Part shown: positions 43,605 to 51,408 of the stretch, one piece after another
Layout: each line of letters begins with the position of its first letter
Numbering within the stretch: the first letter of the stretch is position 1
NCBI RefSeq assembly: GCF_001612845.1
Contig: NZ_BDBF01000045.1
Span: 1 to 64,000, forward strand
DNA from: Nocardia elegans NBRC 108235
GTDB lineage: Bacteria > Actinomycetota > Actinomycetes > Mycobacteriales > Mycobacteriaceae
DNA: 64,000 bases
Direction: 5' to 3'
Made by a program: the position numbers and the translations under genes
Notes under the pieces: generated by a model
Told to the model about the DNA's origin: nothing
What the model saw: the letters and a program-made list of their open reading frames with translations, nothing else
The model's database searches: none

Positions 43605-44192
43605 TCACGCCGCGACCCGCGCCGCGGCCAAAGCGCTCGCCCACCAATGCAATTGGTCGAGCATTCCCGCTGCCGCCGCCTCGGATTCGCCCGGTGCGGT
43701 CCACCGGCCCTCGGCGTCGAACTGCTGGTAGTACCGAGGGAAGGACACGTAGTCGCGGATCGTGTGCGCGTTCAGCTCGGCGAACACCTGCCGCAGGTGA
43801 GCGATGGCGTTCAGCCCGCCGCTCGCCCCGCTGTAGCCCACGAAGCCGATCGCCTTGCGGTCCCACTGCGTGTAGTGCCAGTCGATCGCCGTCTTGATCG
43901 AGGCCGGATAACTGCTGTTGATGTCGGGAGTGACGATGACGATGGCATCCGTGGCGTCCAGACGCCGGGTCAGATCGATCATGCCGGCGGGCCGCGACGG
44001 ATTCGGTTCCATTCGTGGGGGAACCGCCGGCAACGCTACGGGCAGATCGGCCGCGGCGAGATCGATCAGGTCGACCTCGAAGCCGTCGTGCCGCCGGGCC
44101 TGTTCGGCGAACCACTCACCGACCACCGGCCCGAAGCGGCCCTCCCGGACGCTGGCGATGACAACGGCGAGCCGCATTGTGCTGCTGGACAT
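43605..44192 (-). CDS. NADPH-dependent FMN reductase family protein
   Basis: The 195-residue flavodoxin-like protein has the family start MRLAVVIASVREGRFGPVVGEW (phosphate loop SVREGR) and the flavin loop VIVTPDINSSYPASIKTAIDW. The GYSGASGG loop is also present. It should reduce FMN, quinones or azo compounds with NAD(P)H. AAGGAG 7 nt before ATG 44192 decides the start. It is divergent from an XRE-type regulator and is its likely target. Confidence 0.88.
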   Translation of the reverse strand: MSSSTMRLAVVIASVREGRFGPVVGEWFAEQARRHDGFEVDLIDLAAADLPVALPAVPPRMEPNPSRPAGMIDLTRRLDATDAIVIVTPDINSSYPASIKTAIDWHYTQWDRKAIGFVGYSGASGGLNAIAHLRQVFAELNAHTIRDYVSFPRYYQQFDAEGRWTAPGESEAAAAGMLDQLHWWASALAAARVAA

Positions 44193-44282
44193 TTCGGATC
44201 TCCTTCGGAAAGCGTCGTTCGCTGTCGTCGACTCTGCCGTCCGGGCGCGAGGCCAGGGAGCCCGCTGCGAGGGTGGTAGTGA

Positions 44283-44295
44283 GAGGGATACCCTC
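44283..44295. promoter_or_regulatory. Short palindrome between FMN reductase and XRE regulator
   Basis: The element gaggg-ata-ccctc is a perfect 5+5 inverted repeat with a 3-nt centre, 30 nt before the regulator start and about 91 nt before the divergent reductase start. It is a candidate binding site for the adjacent regulator. Confidence 0.35.
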
Positions 44296-44324
44296 GGCGC
44301 GCCCCGCGCTGTTAGCGTCGATCT

Positions 44325-45182
44325 GTGAGCGATAACGAGCTGGGGCTTTTCCTGCGTACTCGGCGTGCGGCGGTCACCCCCGCCGACGTCGGGCTCCCGG
44401 CCGGGCCCCGCCGCCGCACCCCGGGGCTGCGCCGCGCCGAACTCGCGACACTCGCCGGAGTCAGCGTCGAATATCTGATCCGGTTGGAGCAGGGCCGCGA
44501 CCGGCATCCGTCGGCGGGCGTGCTGTCCGCATTGGCCGATGCACTCCGATTGAGTCCGAGTGAGCGCGTCCAGCTGCATCGGCTGGTCAAATCCGCCGAT
44601 CCCGGATTCAGCTGCACGGGCGGCGCGCTGCCCAATCGCCTGGTCCGGCCCGCGGTGCAGGCGATTCTCGATCGTCTCGCACCGGCGCCCGCGGCCGTCT
44701 TCAACCGTCTCGGTGAGGTCCTGAGCTGCACCGATGGCTATCGCGCGCTGGTCGGCGGCACCGGCCTGCTCGATCACGGCCTGCCCGCGGGCTACCCGCG
44801 CTGGCTGTTCACCGACCCGCGTGCCCGCATCGTCTACCCGGAGTGGGACCGTCGTGCCGATCTCGCGGTAGCCAACCTGAAGGCCGGTCCCTTCCGCTCG
44901 GATCCGACCATCGCCGCGCTCGCCGACGAGCTGGCGCTGCTGGCGGGTGCGGAATTCACCCGTCGCATCGCCGACATCGCCGGGCTGCCGGATACCAGCG
45001 GCATCAGCCGGATGGACCATCCCGAGGCGGGTCCGCTGCGGCTGGCCTACGAACGGCTGGACCTGTCCGCCGACGACGACCAGTACATCCAGGTCCAGCT
45101 GCCCGCCGACGACGCGACCGCCGCGGCCCTCGATGCGCTGCTGGGCCGCCGCCCGGGTGGATTGCGCGCGGTATCGGGCTGA
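44325..45182 (+). CDS. XRE-family regulator with MmyB-like C-terminal ligand domain
   Basis: The 285-residue protein has an N-terminal XRE helix-turn-helix: LGLFLRTRRAAVTPADVG, then RTPGLRRAELATLAGVSVEYLIRLEQGRDRHPS (about 6-60). This is the typical head of the actinobacterial MmyB group. The C-terminal domain of about 200 residues (LVGGTGLLDHGLPAGYPRWLFTDPRAR) is PAS-like and in MmyB-type proteins binds lipid-like ligands. GTG 44325 is possibly leaderless. The divergent FMN reductase is the probable target. Confidence 0.85.
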   Translation: MSDNELGLFLRTRRAAVTPADVGLPAGPRRRTPGLRRAELATLAGVSVEYLIRLEQGRDRHPSAGVLSALADALRLSPSERVQLHRLVKSADPGFSCTGGALPNRLVRPAVQAILDRLAPAPAAVFNRLGEVLSCTDGYRALVGGTGLLDHGLPAGYPRWLFTDPRARIVYPEWDRRADLAVANLKAGPFRSDPTIAALADELALLAGAEFTRRIADIAGLPDTSGISRMDHPEAGPLRLAYERLDLSADDDQYIQVQLPADDATAAALDALLGRRPGGLRAVSG

Positions 45183-45265
45183 GCCGGCCGCCCGCCGCAT
45201 CGCCCGGGCTGCCGGCGACTCGCCGCATTTCACCGCCACCTGCGCGAGCGGTAGATTGGACAACC

Positions 45266-46378
45266 GTGCATCCTGACGTTTCCGCTGATCTCGCCGAACT
45301 CGACACCACGTTGAAGACTGTCGAGTCGGTACTCGACGTCGACGAGCTGCGCCGTCGCATCGACGAGCTCGAACATCAGGCCGCCGACCCGGAGCTGTGG
45401 AACAACCAGGAACACGCCCAGCAGGTGACCAGCGAGCTGTCGCACGCCCAGGGTGAGCTGCGCCGCGTCACCGAACTGCGGCAGCGGCTCGACGATCTGC
45501 CGGTGCTCTACGAACTCGCCGAAGAGGAAGAGGGCGAGGCCCGCACGTCCGCCCTCGCCGATGCCGACGCCGAACGGGCCGCGCTGCACGCCGACGTCGA
45601 GGCGATGGAGGTGCGCACGCTGCTCTCGGGCGAGTACGACAAGCGCGAGGCGCTGGTCAACATCCGCTCGGGCGCCGGTGGTGTGGACGCCGCCGACTGG
45701 GCGCAGATGCTGATGCGCATGTACGTGCGCTGGGCCGAGCGCCACAAGTACCCGGTCGAGATCTACGACACCTCCTACGCCGAGGAGGCGGGCATCAAGA
45801 GCGCCACCTTCGCGGTGAAGGTGCCCTACGCCTACGGCACCCTCTCGGTGGAGATGGGGACCCATCGCCTGGTGCGGATCAGCCCCTTCGACAACCAGGG
45901 CCGTCGCCAGACCTCCTTCGCCGAGGTCGAGGTGCTGCCTGTGGTCGAGGGCACCGACCATATCGAGGTCCCGGAGTCGGAGATCCGCGTCGACGTGTAT
46001 CGCTCCTCGGGCCCGGGTGGCCAGAGCGTCAACACCACCGACTCGGCGGTGCGGATCACCCACATCCCGACCGGCATCGTGGTGACCTGCCAGAACGAGA
46101 AGTCCCAGCTGCAGAACAAGATTTCGGCCATGCGCGTGCTGCAGGCCAAGCTGCTGGAGCGCAAACGGCAGGAGGAGCGCGCGGAGATGGACGCGCTCAA
46201 GACCACCGAGGGCGCCTCCTGGGGTAATCAGATGCGCTCGTACGTGCTGCACCCGTACCAGATGGTCAAGGACCTGCGCACCAACTTCGAGGTGAACAAT
46301 CCGTCCTCGGTTCTCGACGGTGATATCGACGGTTTCATCGAAGAGGGAATCCGCTGGCGGATGCGCCAGAACGCGTGA
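45266..46378 (+). CDS. prfB: Peptide chain release factor 2
   Basis: The 370-residue protein recognises UGA/UAA stop codons. The start MHPDVSADLAELDTTLKTVE is nearly that of the mycobacterial protein. It has the codon-recognition SPF motif (RISPFDNQGRR) and the catalytic GGQ in SSGPGGQSVNTTDSAV. It is a single uninterrupted frame from GTG 45266, so the autoregulatory +1 frameshift of enterobacterial prfB is absent. It heads the conserved prfB-mscS-ftsEX block, and MscS starts 127 nt later. Confidence 0.97.
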   Translation: MHPDVSADLAELDTTLKTVESVLDVDELRRRIDELEHQAADPELWNNQEHAQQVTSELSHAQGELRRVTELRQRLDDLPVLYELAEEEEGEARTSALADADAERAALHADVEAMEVRTLLSGEYDKREALVNIRSGAGGVDAADWAQMLMRMYVRWAERHKYPVEIYDTSYAEEAGIKSATFAVKVPYAYGTLSVEMGTHRLVRISPFDNQGRRQTSFAEVEVLPVVEGTDHIEVPESEIRVDVYRSSGPGGQSVNTTDSAVRITHIPTGIVVTCQNEKSQLQNKISAMRVLQAKLLERKRQEERAEMDALKTTEGASWGNQMRSYVLHPYQMVKDLRTNFEVNNPSSVLDGDIDGFIEEGIRWRMRQNA

Positions 46379-46505
46379 AACCCGCCTATCACGGCACAAT
46401 CACGGCATATCGGTCGGTCGCCGGTCGTAGTAACCTGTCTGGCGTGTGTTCGGGCGGCAGATTGGCTTGTGTCGGTGCACGGTTGATACCGGAAAGGATG
46501 CGCCG

Positions 46506-47363
46506 ATGACGACGACTCTCGCCACCGGATCCGGTGCGGAATTCACGTCGTGGCTGCGCGGCAGCGGGCTCGAGATCGTGCTGCTGATCGTGGGCGCGAT
46601 GCTGTTCAGCCGCTTCGCCACCTTCGTGCGTGATCGCATCACCCGCCGCATCGACGCCGGTTTCCAGAGCAGCGATTCGCTGGTGCGCACCGAGGCCGCC
46701 AAACATCGCCATGCGCTGGCCCAGGTCATCACCTGGGTGGTGCTGTCCATCGTCTACTTCCTGGTGTCGCTGGAAGTGTTGCAGCGCTTGGGCTTTCAGC
46801 TCGGCGGTCTGGTCGCTCCGGCCGCGGTGCTGGGTGCCGCGCTCGGTTTCGGCGCCCAGCGCATCGTGCAGGACCTGCTCGCCGGATTCTTCCTGATCAC
46901 CGAGCGGCAGTACGGATTCGGTGATGTGGTGCGCATCGCGGTCACCGGGCAATCCGAGCCGGCCGAAGGTACCGTGGAGGACGTCACGCTGCGGATCACC
47001 ACCTTGCGCAATCCGGACGGGGAGGTCATCACGGTGCCCAACGGGCAGATCGTGAAAGTGACCAATCTGTCGAAGGATTGGGCCCGCGCGGCGATCGATG
47101 TGCCGGTGCCCGCCACCGCCGATATCACCAAGGTCAACGAGATCCTGCACGAAGTGGGCGCCAAAGCATTTCAGGATCGCCGCCTGAAATCGCTACTGCT
47201 GGACGAACCTACGGTGATGGGTCTGGAAGATCTCACCGTCGACCAGATGAACATTCGGATGGTGGCCCGCACACTGCCGGGTAAACAATTCGACGTCGGA
47301 CGCGAGCTGCGAGTGCGTGTCGCCGCGGCGCTGCGTCGGGAGGGTTTGAGTGAAACCGCGTAA
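46506..47363 (+). CDS. MscS-family mechanosensitive channel
   Basis: The 285-residue membrane protein has three N-terminal helices. The third has the MscS pore pattern APAAVLGAALGFGAQRIVQDLLAGFFLITERQYGFGD (about 112-150), followed by the beta domain with GTVEDVTLRITTLRNPDGEVITVPNGQI. It probably releases solutes on osmotic downshift. AAAGGA 8 nt before ATG 46506 sets the start. The same position is held by Rv3104c in M. tuberculosis. A 51-residue membrane protein gene overlaps its 3' end by 14 nt. Confidence 0.9.
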   Translation: MTTTLATGSGAEFTSWLRGSGLEIVLLIVGAMLFSRFATFVRDRITRRIDAGFQSSDSLVRTEAAKHRHALAQVITWVVLSIVYFLVSLEVLQRLGFQLGGLVAPAAVLGAALGFGAQRIVQDLLAGFFLITERQYGFGDVVRIAVTGQSEPAEGTVEDVTLRITTLRNPDGEVITVPNGQIVKVTNLSKDWARAAIDVPVPATADITKVNEILHEVGAKAFQDRRLKSLLLDEPTVMGLEDLTVDQMNIRMVARTLPGKQFDVGRELRVRVAAALRREGLSETA

Positions 47364-47505
47364 ATCGACCGCGATCCTGGTCAGTGTCTGGGTCGCGACG
47401 CTCGTGCTGTATCTGTTCGTGAAACCGGCCACGCCGGACCATTCCGGTTTCAACATCGCGAATACCGTTTCCGGTTCCGCGCTGACGACCGCGCCGGCCC
47501 GCTGA
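47350..47505 (+). CDS. 51-residue single-span membrane protein with VW-A-LYL-V-KP motif
   Basis: GTG 47350 lies inside the end of the MscS gene (14-nt overlap, different frame). The product has a basic N-terminus (KPRKS), one helix (TAILVSVWVATLVLYLFV) and the KPATP exit, then a polar tail of about 22 residues. The helix end resembles the C-termini of two small proteins near 53.7-54.2 kb, which share the pattern W(I/V)A-x3-LYL-x-V(R/K)P. It sits where M. tuberculosis has the small gene between the MscS-like gene and ftsE. Its function is unknown. Confidence 0.65.
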   Translation: MKPRKSTAILVSVWVATLVLYLFVKPATPDHSGFNIANTVSGSALTTAPAR

Positions 47506-47565
47506 CCTCTCTGTGACAAGTCGCATGCTCCGGAGTGGGCCGGGGTGTGCCATGACTTCGCTGGC

Positions 47566-47571
47566 TACACT
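47566..47571 (+). promoter_or_regulatory. Candidate -10 for leaderless ftsE transcript
   Basis: TACACT lies 8 nt before the GTG of ftsE, and no Shine-Dalgarno is present between them. A -10 at this distance places the first transcribed base at or next to the GTG. No good -35 is visible. Confidence 0.4.
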
Positions 47572-47579
47572 GGCACCTC

Positions 47580-48269
47580 GTGATCACCCTGCGGAACGTC
47601 ACCAAGTCATATAAAACCTCGACGAGACCCGCGCTGGACAATGTTTCGGTCGAGGTCGACAAGGGCGAGTTCGTCTTCATTATCGGACCGTCCGGGTCGG
47701 GTAAATCGACGTTCATGCAACTGTTGCTGAAAGAGGTCAAGCCGACCACCGGCGAAGTGCATGTCGCGGATTTCCGGGTCGACCGGTTGCCGGGACGGCG
47801 GGTGCCCAAGCTGCGCCAGCGCATCGGCTGCGTCTTCCAGGATTTCCGGTTGTTGCAGCAGAAGACGGTCGAACAAAACGTGGCGTTCGCGCTCGAGGTG
47901 ATCGGCAAGAATCGCAAATTCATCAATCGGGCGGTGCCGGAGGCGCTGGACCTGGTGGGTTTGTCCGGTAAGGCGGATCGCCTGCCGACCGAGCTGTCCG
48001 GCGGTGAACAGCAGCGGGTCGCGATCGCCCGCGCGTTCGTGAACCGGCCGCTGGTACTGCTCGCCGACGAACCCACCGGCAACCTGGACCCCGACACCAG
48101 TCAGGACATCATGATGTTGCTGGAACGCATCAACCGCACGGGCACCACGGTGCTGATGGCCACCCACGACAATCACATCGTCGACGCCATGCGCCGGCGC
48201 GTGGTCGAACTCGATCGCGGCCGCCTGGTCCGCGACGAGGCCACCGGCGTGTACGGGGTGGGCCGGTAA
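47580..48269 (+). CDS. ftsE: Cell-division ATP-binding protein FtsE
   Basis: The 229-residue ABC ATPase partners FtsX to activate peptidoglycan hydrolases during division. Motifs are Walker A GPSGSGKS (about 35-42), Q-loop CVFQDFRLL, signature LSGGEQQR, Walker B LVLLADEPTGNLDP and the switch histidine in MATHDNHIV. The start is GTG 47580, probably leaderless. Its last base is the first of the ftsX ATG (one-base overlap). Confidence 0.97.
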   Translation: MITLRNVTKSYKTSTRPALDNVSVEVDKGEFVFIIGPSGSGKSTFMQLLLKEVKPTTGEVHVADFRVDRLPGRRVPKLRQRIGCVFQDFRLLQQKTVEQNVAFALEVIGKNRKFINRAVPEALDLVGLSGKADRLPTELSGGEQQRVAIARAFVNRPLVLLADEPTGNLDPDTSQDIMMLLERINRTGTTVLMATHDNHIVDAMRRRVVELDRGRLVRDEATGVYGVGR

Positions 48270-49174
48270 TGCGCGCGAGCTTCCTCTTCGGTGAGGTCTT
48301 CAACGGCCTACGCCGCAACGTCACCATGACCATCGCGATGATCCTCACCACCGCGGTCTCGCTCACCATGCTCGGCGGCGGCATGCTGGCCGTCCGGATG
48401 GCCGACAAGACCGAGCAGTACTTCCTGGACCGGCTCGAGGTGCGGCTGTACCTGACCGAGGACGTCTCGGCCAACGATCCGGACTGCTCGCAGGACCCGT
48501 GCAAGGCGCTGATGTCGGCGCTGAAGTCCGAGCCCGGCGTGGAATCGGTGCAGTTCCTCAATCGCGAGGAGGCGGTCCGGGAAGCGAAGGAGAAGACCTT
48601 CAAGGATCAGCCGGAGCTGGCCAAATACGTCAGCGAGTCACCCCTGCCGGCCTCGCTGCGCGTCAAGATGACCGATGCCTCGCAGTACCCGCGCATCTTC
48701 AAGGACTTCCAGGGCAAACCCGGCGTCGGGTTCGTGCGCAACGACAAGGACATCGTCGACCGGCTGGTGAGCCTGTTCGACGGCCTGCGCAACGCGGCCT
48801 TCGGCCTGGCTGTGCTGCAGGCCCTGGCCGCCCTGCTGCTGATCGCGAATATGGTGCAGATCGCGGCGTTCACGCGCCGTGAGGAGGTCGGCATCATGCG
48901 TCTGGTCGGTGCGACGCGCTGGTACACCCAGCTGCCGTTCCTGCTCGAGGCGGTGGTCGCCGCGCTGGCCGGGTCGGTGCTGGCGGTGATCGGACTGATG
49001 ATCGCGCGGCCGCTGGTCATCGACCGCGCCCTCGGCGACCTGTTCGCGTCGAAGGTCTTCCCGCGCATCACCGGCGACGACATCGCGGTGGTGGCGCTGA
49101 CCGTGGTGCCGGTCGGCATCGTGTTCGCCGCGCTGACGGCCTACGGCACGCTGCGCTACTACGTGCGCGAATAG
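48269..49174 (+). CDS. ftsX: Cell-division protein FtsX
   Basis: The 301-residue membrane protein has the FtsX layout. Helix 1 (NVTMTIAMILTTAVSLTMLGGGMLAV) is followed by a large outer domain (about 50-170) with an actinobacterial DCSQDPC disulfide-type loop, then three C-terminal helices (AFGLAVLQALAALLLIANMVQIA and two more) with the FtsX motif FTRREEVGIMRLVGATRWY. The outer domain should bind an amidase or endopeptidase such as RipC. It is coupled to ftsE. Unlike M. tuberculosis, smpB does not follow directly. Confidence 0.97.
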   Translation: MRASFLFGEVFNGLRRNVTMTIAMILTTAVSLTMLGGGMLAVRMADKTEQYFLDRLEVRLYLTEDVSANDPDCSQDPCKALMSALKSEPGVESVQFLNREEAVREAKEKTFKDQPELAKYVSESPLPASLRVKMTDASQYPRIFKDFQGKPGVGFVRNDKDIVDRLVSLFDGLRNAAFGLAVLQALAALLLIANMVQIAAFTRREEVGIMRLVGATRWYTQLPFLLEAVVAALAGSVLAVIGLMIARPLVIDRALGDLFASKVFPRITGDDIAVVALTVVPVGIVFAALTAYGTLRYYVRE

Positions 49175-49566
49175 GGTCGTTCCGGGTTCCAGCCGGAGCA
49201 GAGCAGGTCGATGGCATCGATGCGGTCGCCGGCGTCGGCGAAGAGGTGCTGTTCCGCGATTCGTGCGGGCGCGTCGGTGTCGATCGGTCGCATGCGGACC
49301 CGATACCGCAGATACAGTTTGTCGCCGACCCGCCCGGCCTCGCAGCCGAGCATCTCGAACGCGTCCGGCCCGGCGAACCAGTGCCGGAACCGGCCCACTG
49401 CGGCATCGGCGGTATCGGTCTCGAAGGGACCCGGCGGGATCAGGCCGCGCATCCGGACGTCCGGTGCGAGGCAGTGCGACAGCGCGGTGAAGTCGCGGGC
49501 GGTCAATGCGTCGAGGAATCGGTCGGCTACCGGCCGATCCGTGGGGGTGGGTGTGATCGTGGTCAT
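49159..49566 (-). CDS. SnoaL/NTF2-like protein
   Basis: The 135-residue protein has the cone-shaped NTF2-like sequence pattern: PVADRFLDALTARDFTALSHCLAPDVRMRGLIPPG at the N-terminus, VGRFRHWFAGPDAFEML, and the final strand HLFADAGDRIDAIDLLCSGW. Such proteins are small isomerases, hydratases or ligand-binding modules; no catalytic set can be named. ATG 49566 starts the family domain. The 3' end overlaps ftsX by 16 nt in convergent orientation, which suggests it was inserted next to ftsX. Confidence 0.75.
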   Translation of the reverse strand: MTTITPTPTDRPVADRFLDALTARDFTALSHCLAPDVRMRGLIPPGPFETDTADAAVGRFRHWFAGPDAFEMLGCEAGRVGDKLYLRYRVRMRPIDTDAPARIAEQHLFADAGDRIDAIDLLCSGWNPERPYSRT

Positions 49567-49654
49567 ATCTTTTTCTACGGCCGCGCGGGCGTCCGCACAT
49601 CGGGCGAACAACCGATCTTGTGCGCGGCACACGCGGGCGCGCGCCGATCGGCGT

Positions 49655-51205
49655 TCAGTCGGCGCCCACCAGGCCGTGCCGCATGGCGAACATCGCCGCG
49701 GCGCCCCGGGTGGTGACGCCGATCTTCGTGTAGATGTGCTCGATATGGGTGCCCGCCGTGCGCGGTGTGATGGACAGTTCCGCCGCGATCTCCCTGTTCG
49801 ACCGTCCCCGCACCAGCAGCTGTAATACCTCGATCTCCCGCGCGGTCAGGCCGGCGATCCGGCGTATTCGGCGCGGAGTCCGTTGCCCGGCGGCCGCCAG
49901 CACCGCGCGGACCGCTTCGGAGTCCAGCCGGCCTGCGGCGACCTCGTCTTTCAGGGTCGCGCAGCGCTGATCGAGGGCCACGGCCGCGCGGTACGGACGT
50001 TCCTCGCCCAGCGCCTGGAAGGTCTCGGCGGCGGCGATCAATCGCGCCGACGGGGGGATCGCCGCACCCGACACTCCGCGCGGATAGCCGGAGCCGTCCA
50101 TCCGCTCATGGCACATACCCGCCACCGTGCCGAGCCGGCGCAGCCGCGCACACCGCGACAACACGCGCTCGGTGAGATAGGGGACCATCCGGACCCGTTC
50201 GAATTCCGCCGCCGACAGCGCGGTGGTCTTGTTCCAGATGCCGGTGGAGACACCGGTCACGCCGAGTCTCGACACCAGTGCCGCCCGCGTCACCTCCGCG
50301 GCCTCCCCGCTCGACATCCCGGATCGCAGCGCGGCGGCCCCGGCCAGGGCAGCGGTCGCGCGGGTGTGGCCCAGGAACCACGGCGACTTCAGGTCGGCGT
50401 AGTCGGCGAAGATCTCCAGGACCTCGGTCAGCTCATCGTCGGGCACCCAGCGGTCCAGCGCGGCGCAACCGTCGATGACGGCACTCCAGGCATCGACGGC
50501 ATCGATGTCGTCGAATATCTCGGGCCGTCGCTCGCACAGCGCCACCAGCTCCGGATCGAATTCGGTACCGCTGCGCGAACGCAACATCTCGACCGCCGCG
50601 GCGGGGCCGCCGAACCGGCAGAAGACCTCGGCGTCGTCGGCGATCTGCACCACCCGCATCACGGGGACGATGCGCGCACCCGCGAGCCTGTTCGGCACCC
50701 CCTTGCCGTCCCATCGCTCGAACGCCTGCGGCAACGCGGCACACACCTCGTCCTGCAACCGCAGCCGCTCCGCGATATCGGCCGTCGTCTGACAGTGGGT
50801 GACGAAGGAGTGCATCGCATCCCGGAACCCGCCGGTCAGAAACCGGCCGGTCAACGCCATCCGTCGCATCGGTGACAACCCCGGCCCGATATGGCTCAGC
50901 AGAAACCCCATCATCGGCAGGCCGGCCTTGTCGATCCGATAGCTGTCCGCCCGGACCACCCGATCGTCGCCGAACCACTGCGCCATCTCGTGCGAATCCG
51001 CGACGCACCCCACCCAGGCGAGCAGCGACACATAGAACGCGGCGGCCTGCTCCGCACCGGAGAACCCGGCCGCCCGCGCCAGCCGCGTCGCGATCACCGT
51101 CTGCCGCAGCACATGCTCCTCCGGCTGACCCAGACCGAGATCCGTGGCCAGCGACAGCGACGCGACCAGCTCGGCCAGCCGCAACCCTACCGGCGGGGTG
51201 CCCAT
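49655..51205 (-). CDS. LuxR-type regulator with degenerate HD-GYP domain
   Basis: The 516-residue protein combines a long sensor part, an HD-GYP-like domain (about 280-440) and a C-terminal LuxR helix-turn-helix (about 447-505: LTAREIEVLQLLVRGRSNREIAAELSI). The GYP half keeps C365-HERMDGSGYPRG, close to the canonical HHE-DGxGYP. At the expected HD dyad, however, the sequence reads ALVSRLGVTG, with S312-R313 instead of His-Asp. A phosphodiesterase metal centre would be lost, so the domain may sense or bind cyclic di-GMP or another ligand. A short ATG-GGC start at 51205 is used. It is divergent from recQ. Confidence 0.78.
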   Translation of the reverse strand: MGTPPVGLRLAELVASLSLATDLGLGQPEEHVLRQTVIATRLARAAGFSGAEQAAAFYVSLLAWVGCVADSHEMAQWFGDDRVVRADSYRIDKAGLPMMGFLLSHIGPGLSPMRRMALTGRFLTGGFRDAMHSFVTHCQTTADIAERLRLQDEVCAALPQAFERWDGKGVPNRLAGARIVPVMRVVQIADDAEVFCRFGGPAAAVEMLRSRSGTEFDPELVALCERRPEIFDDIDAVDAWSAVIDGCAALDRWVPDDELTEVLEIFADYADLKSPWFLGHTRATAALAGAAALRSGMSSGEAAEVTRAALVSRLGVTGVSTGIWNKTTALSAAEFERVRMVPYLTERVLSRCARLRRLGTVAGMCHERMDGSGYPRGVSGAAIPPSARLIAAAETFQALGEERPYRAAVALDQRCATLKDEVAAGRLDSEAVRAVLAAAGQRTPRRIRRIAGLTAREIEVLQLLVRGRSNREIAAELSITPRTAGTHIEHIYTKIGVTTRGAAAMFAMRHGLVGAD

Positions 51206-51408
51206 GGAGTAATTGTGCTGTATTTTCGGCCTCCGCTTCGCTGCGGCGGGGGTGCGCGGTCTCCGAGTGCGCTCCTATTCGGTTCCGGGGTGTCCGTCCT
51301 CAGGTTGGAACCGAGGTTGGGGGCATTTGCCCGCTGGGGCGGCGGGATCTTCGTGTACGGGGTGCGGCTGTGGATTGGGGGTTCGGATCGTCGGTGGGGG
51401 TCCGTAGG

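Noticed and set aside
45266..45360. Programmed frameshift in prfB
   Set aside because: The gene is one continuous frame from the GTG to GGQ and beyond, as expected in actinobacteria.
50872..51408. In-frame 5' extension that would add about 180 residues to RecQ
   Set aside because: It overlaps the divergent LuxR/HD-GYP gene and translates to Arg/Pro/Ala-rich sequence; RecQ homology starts after 51409.
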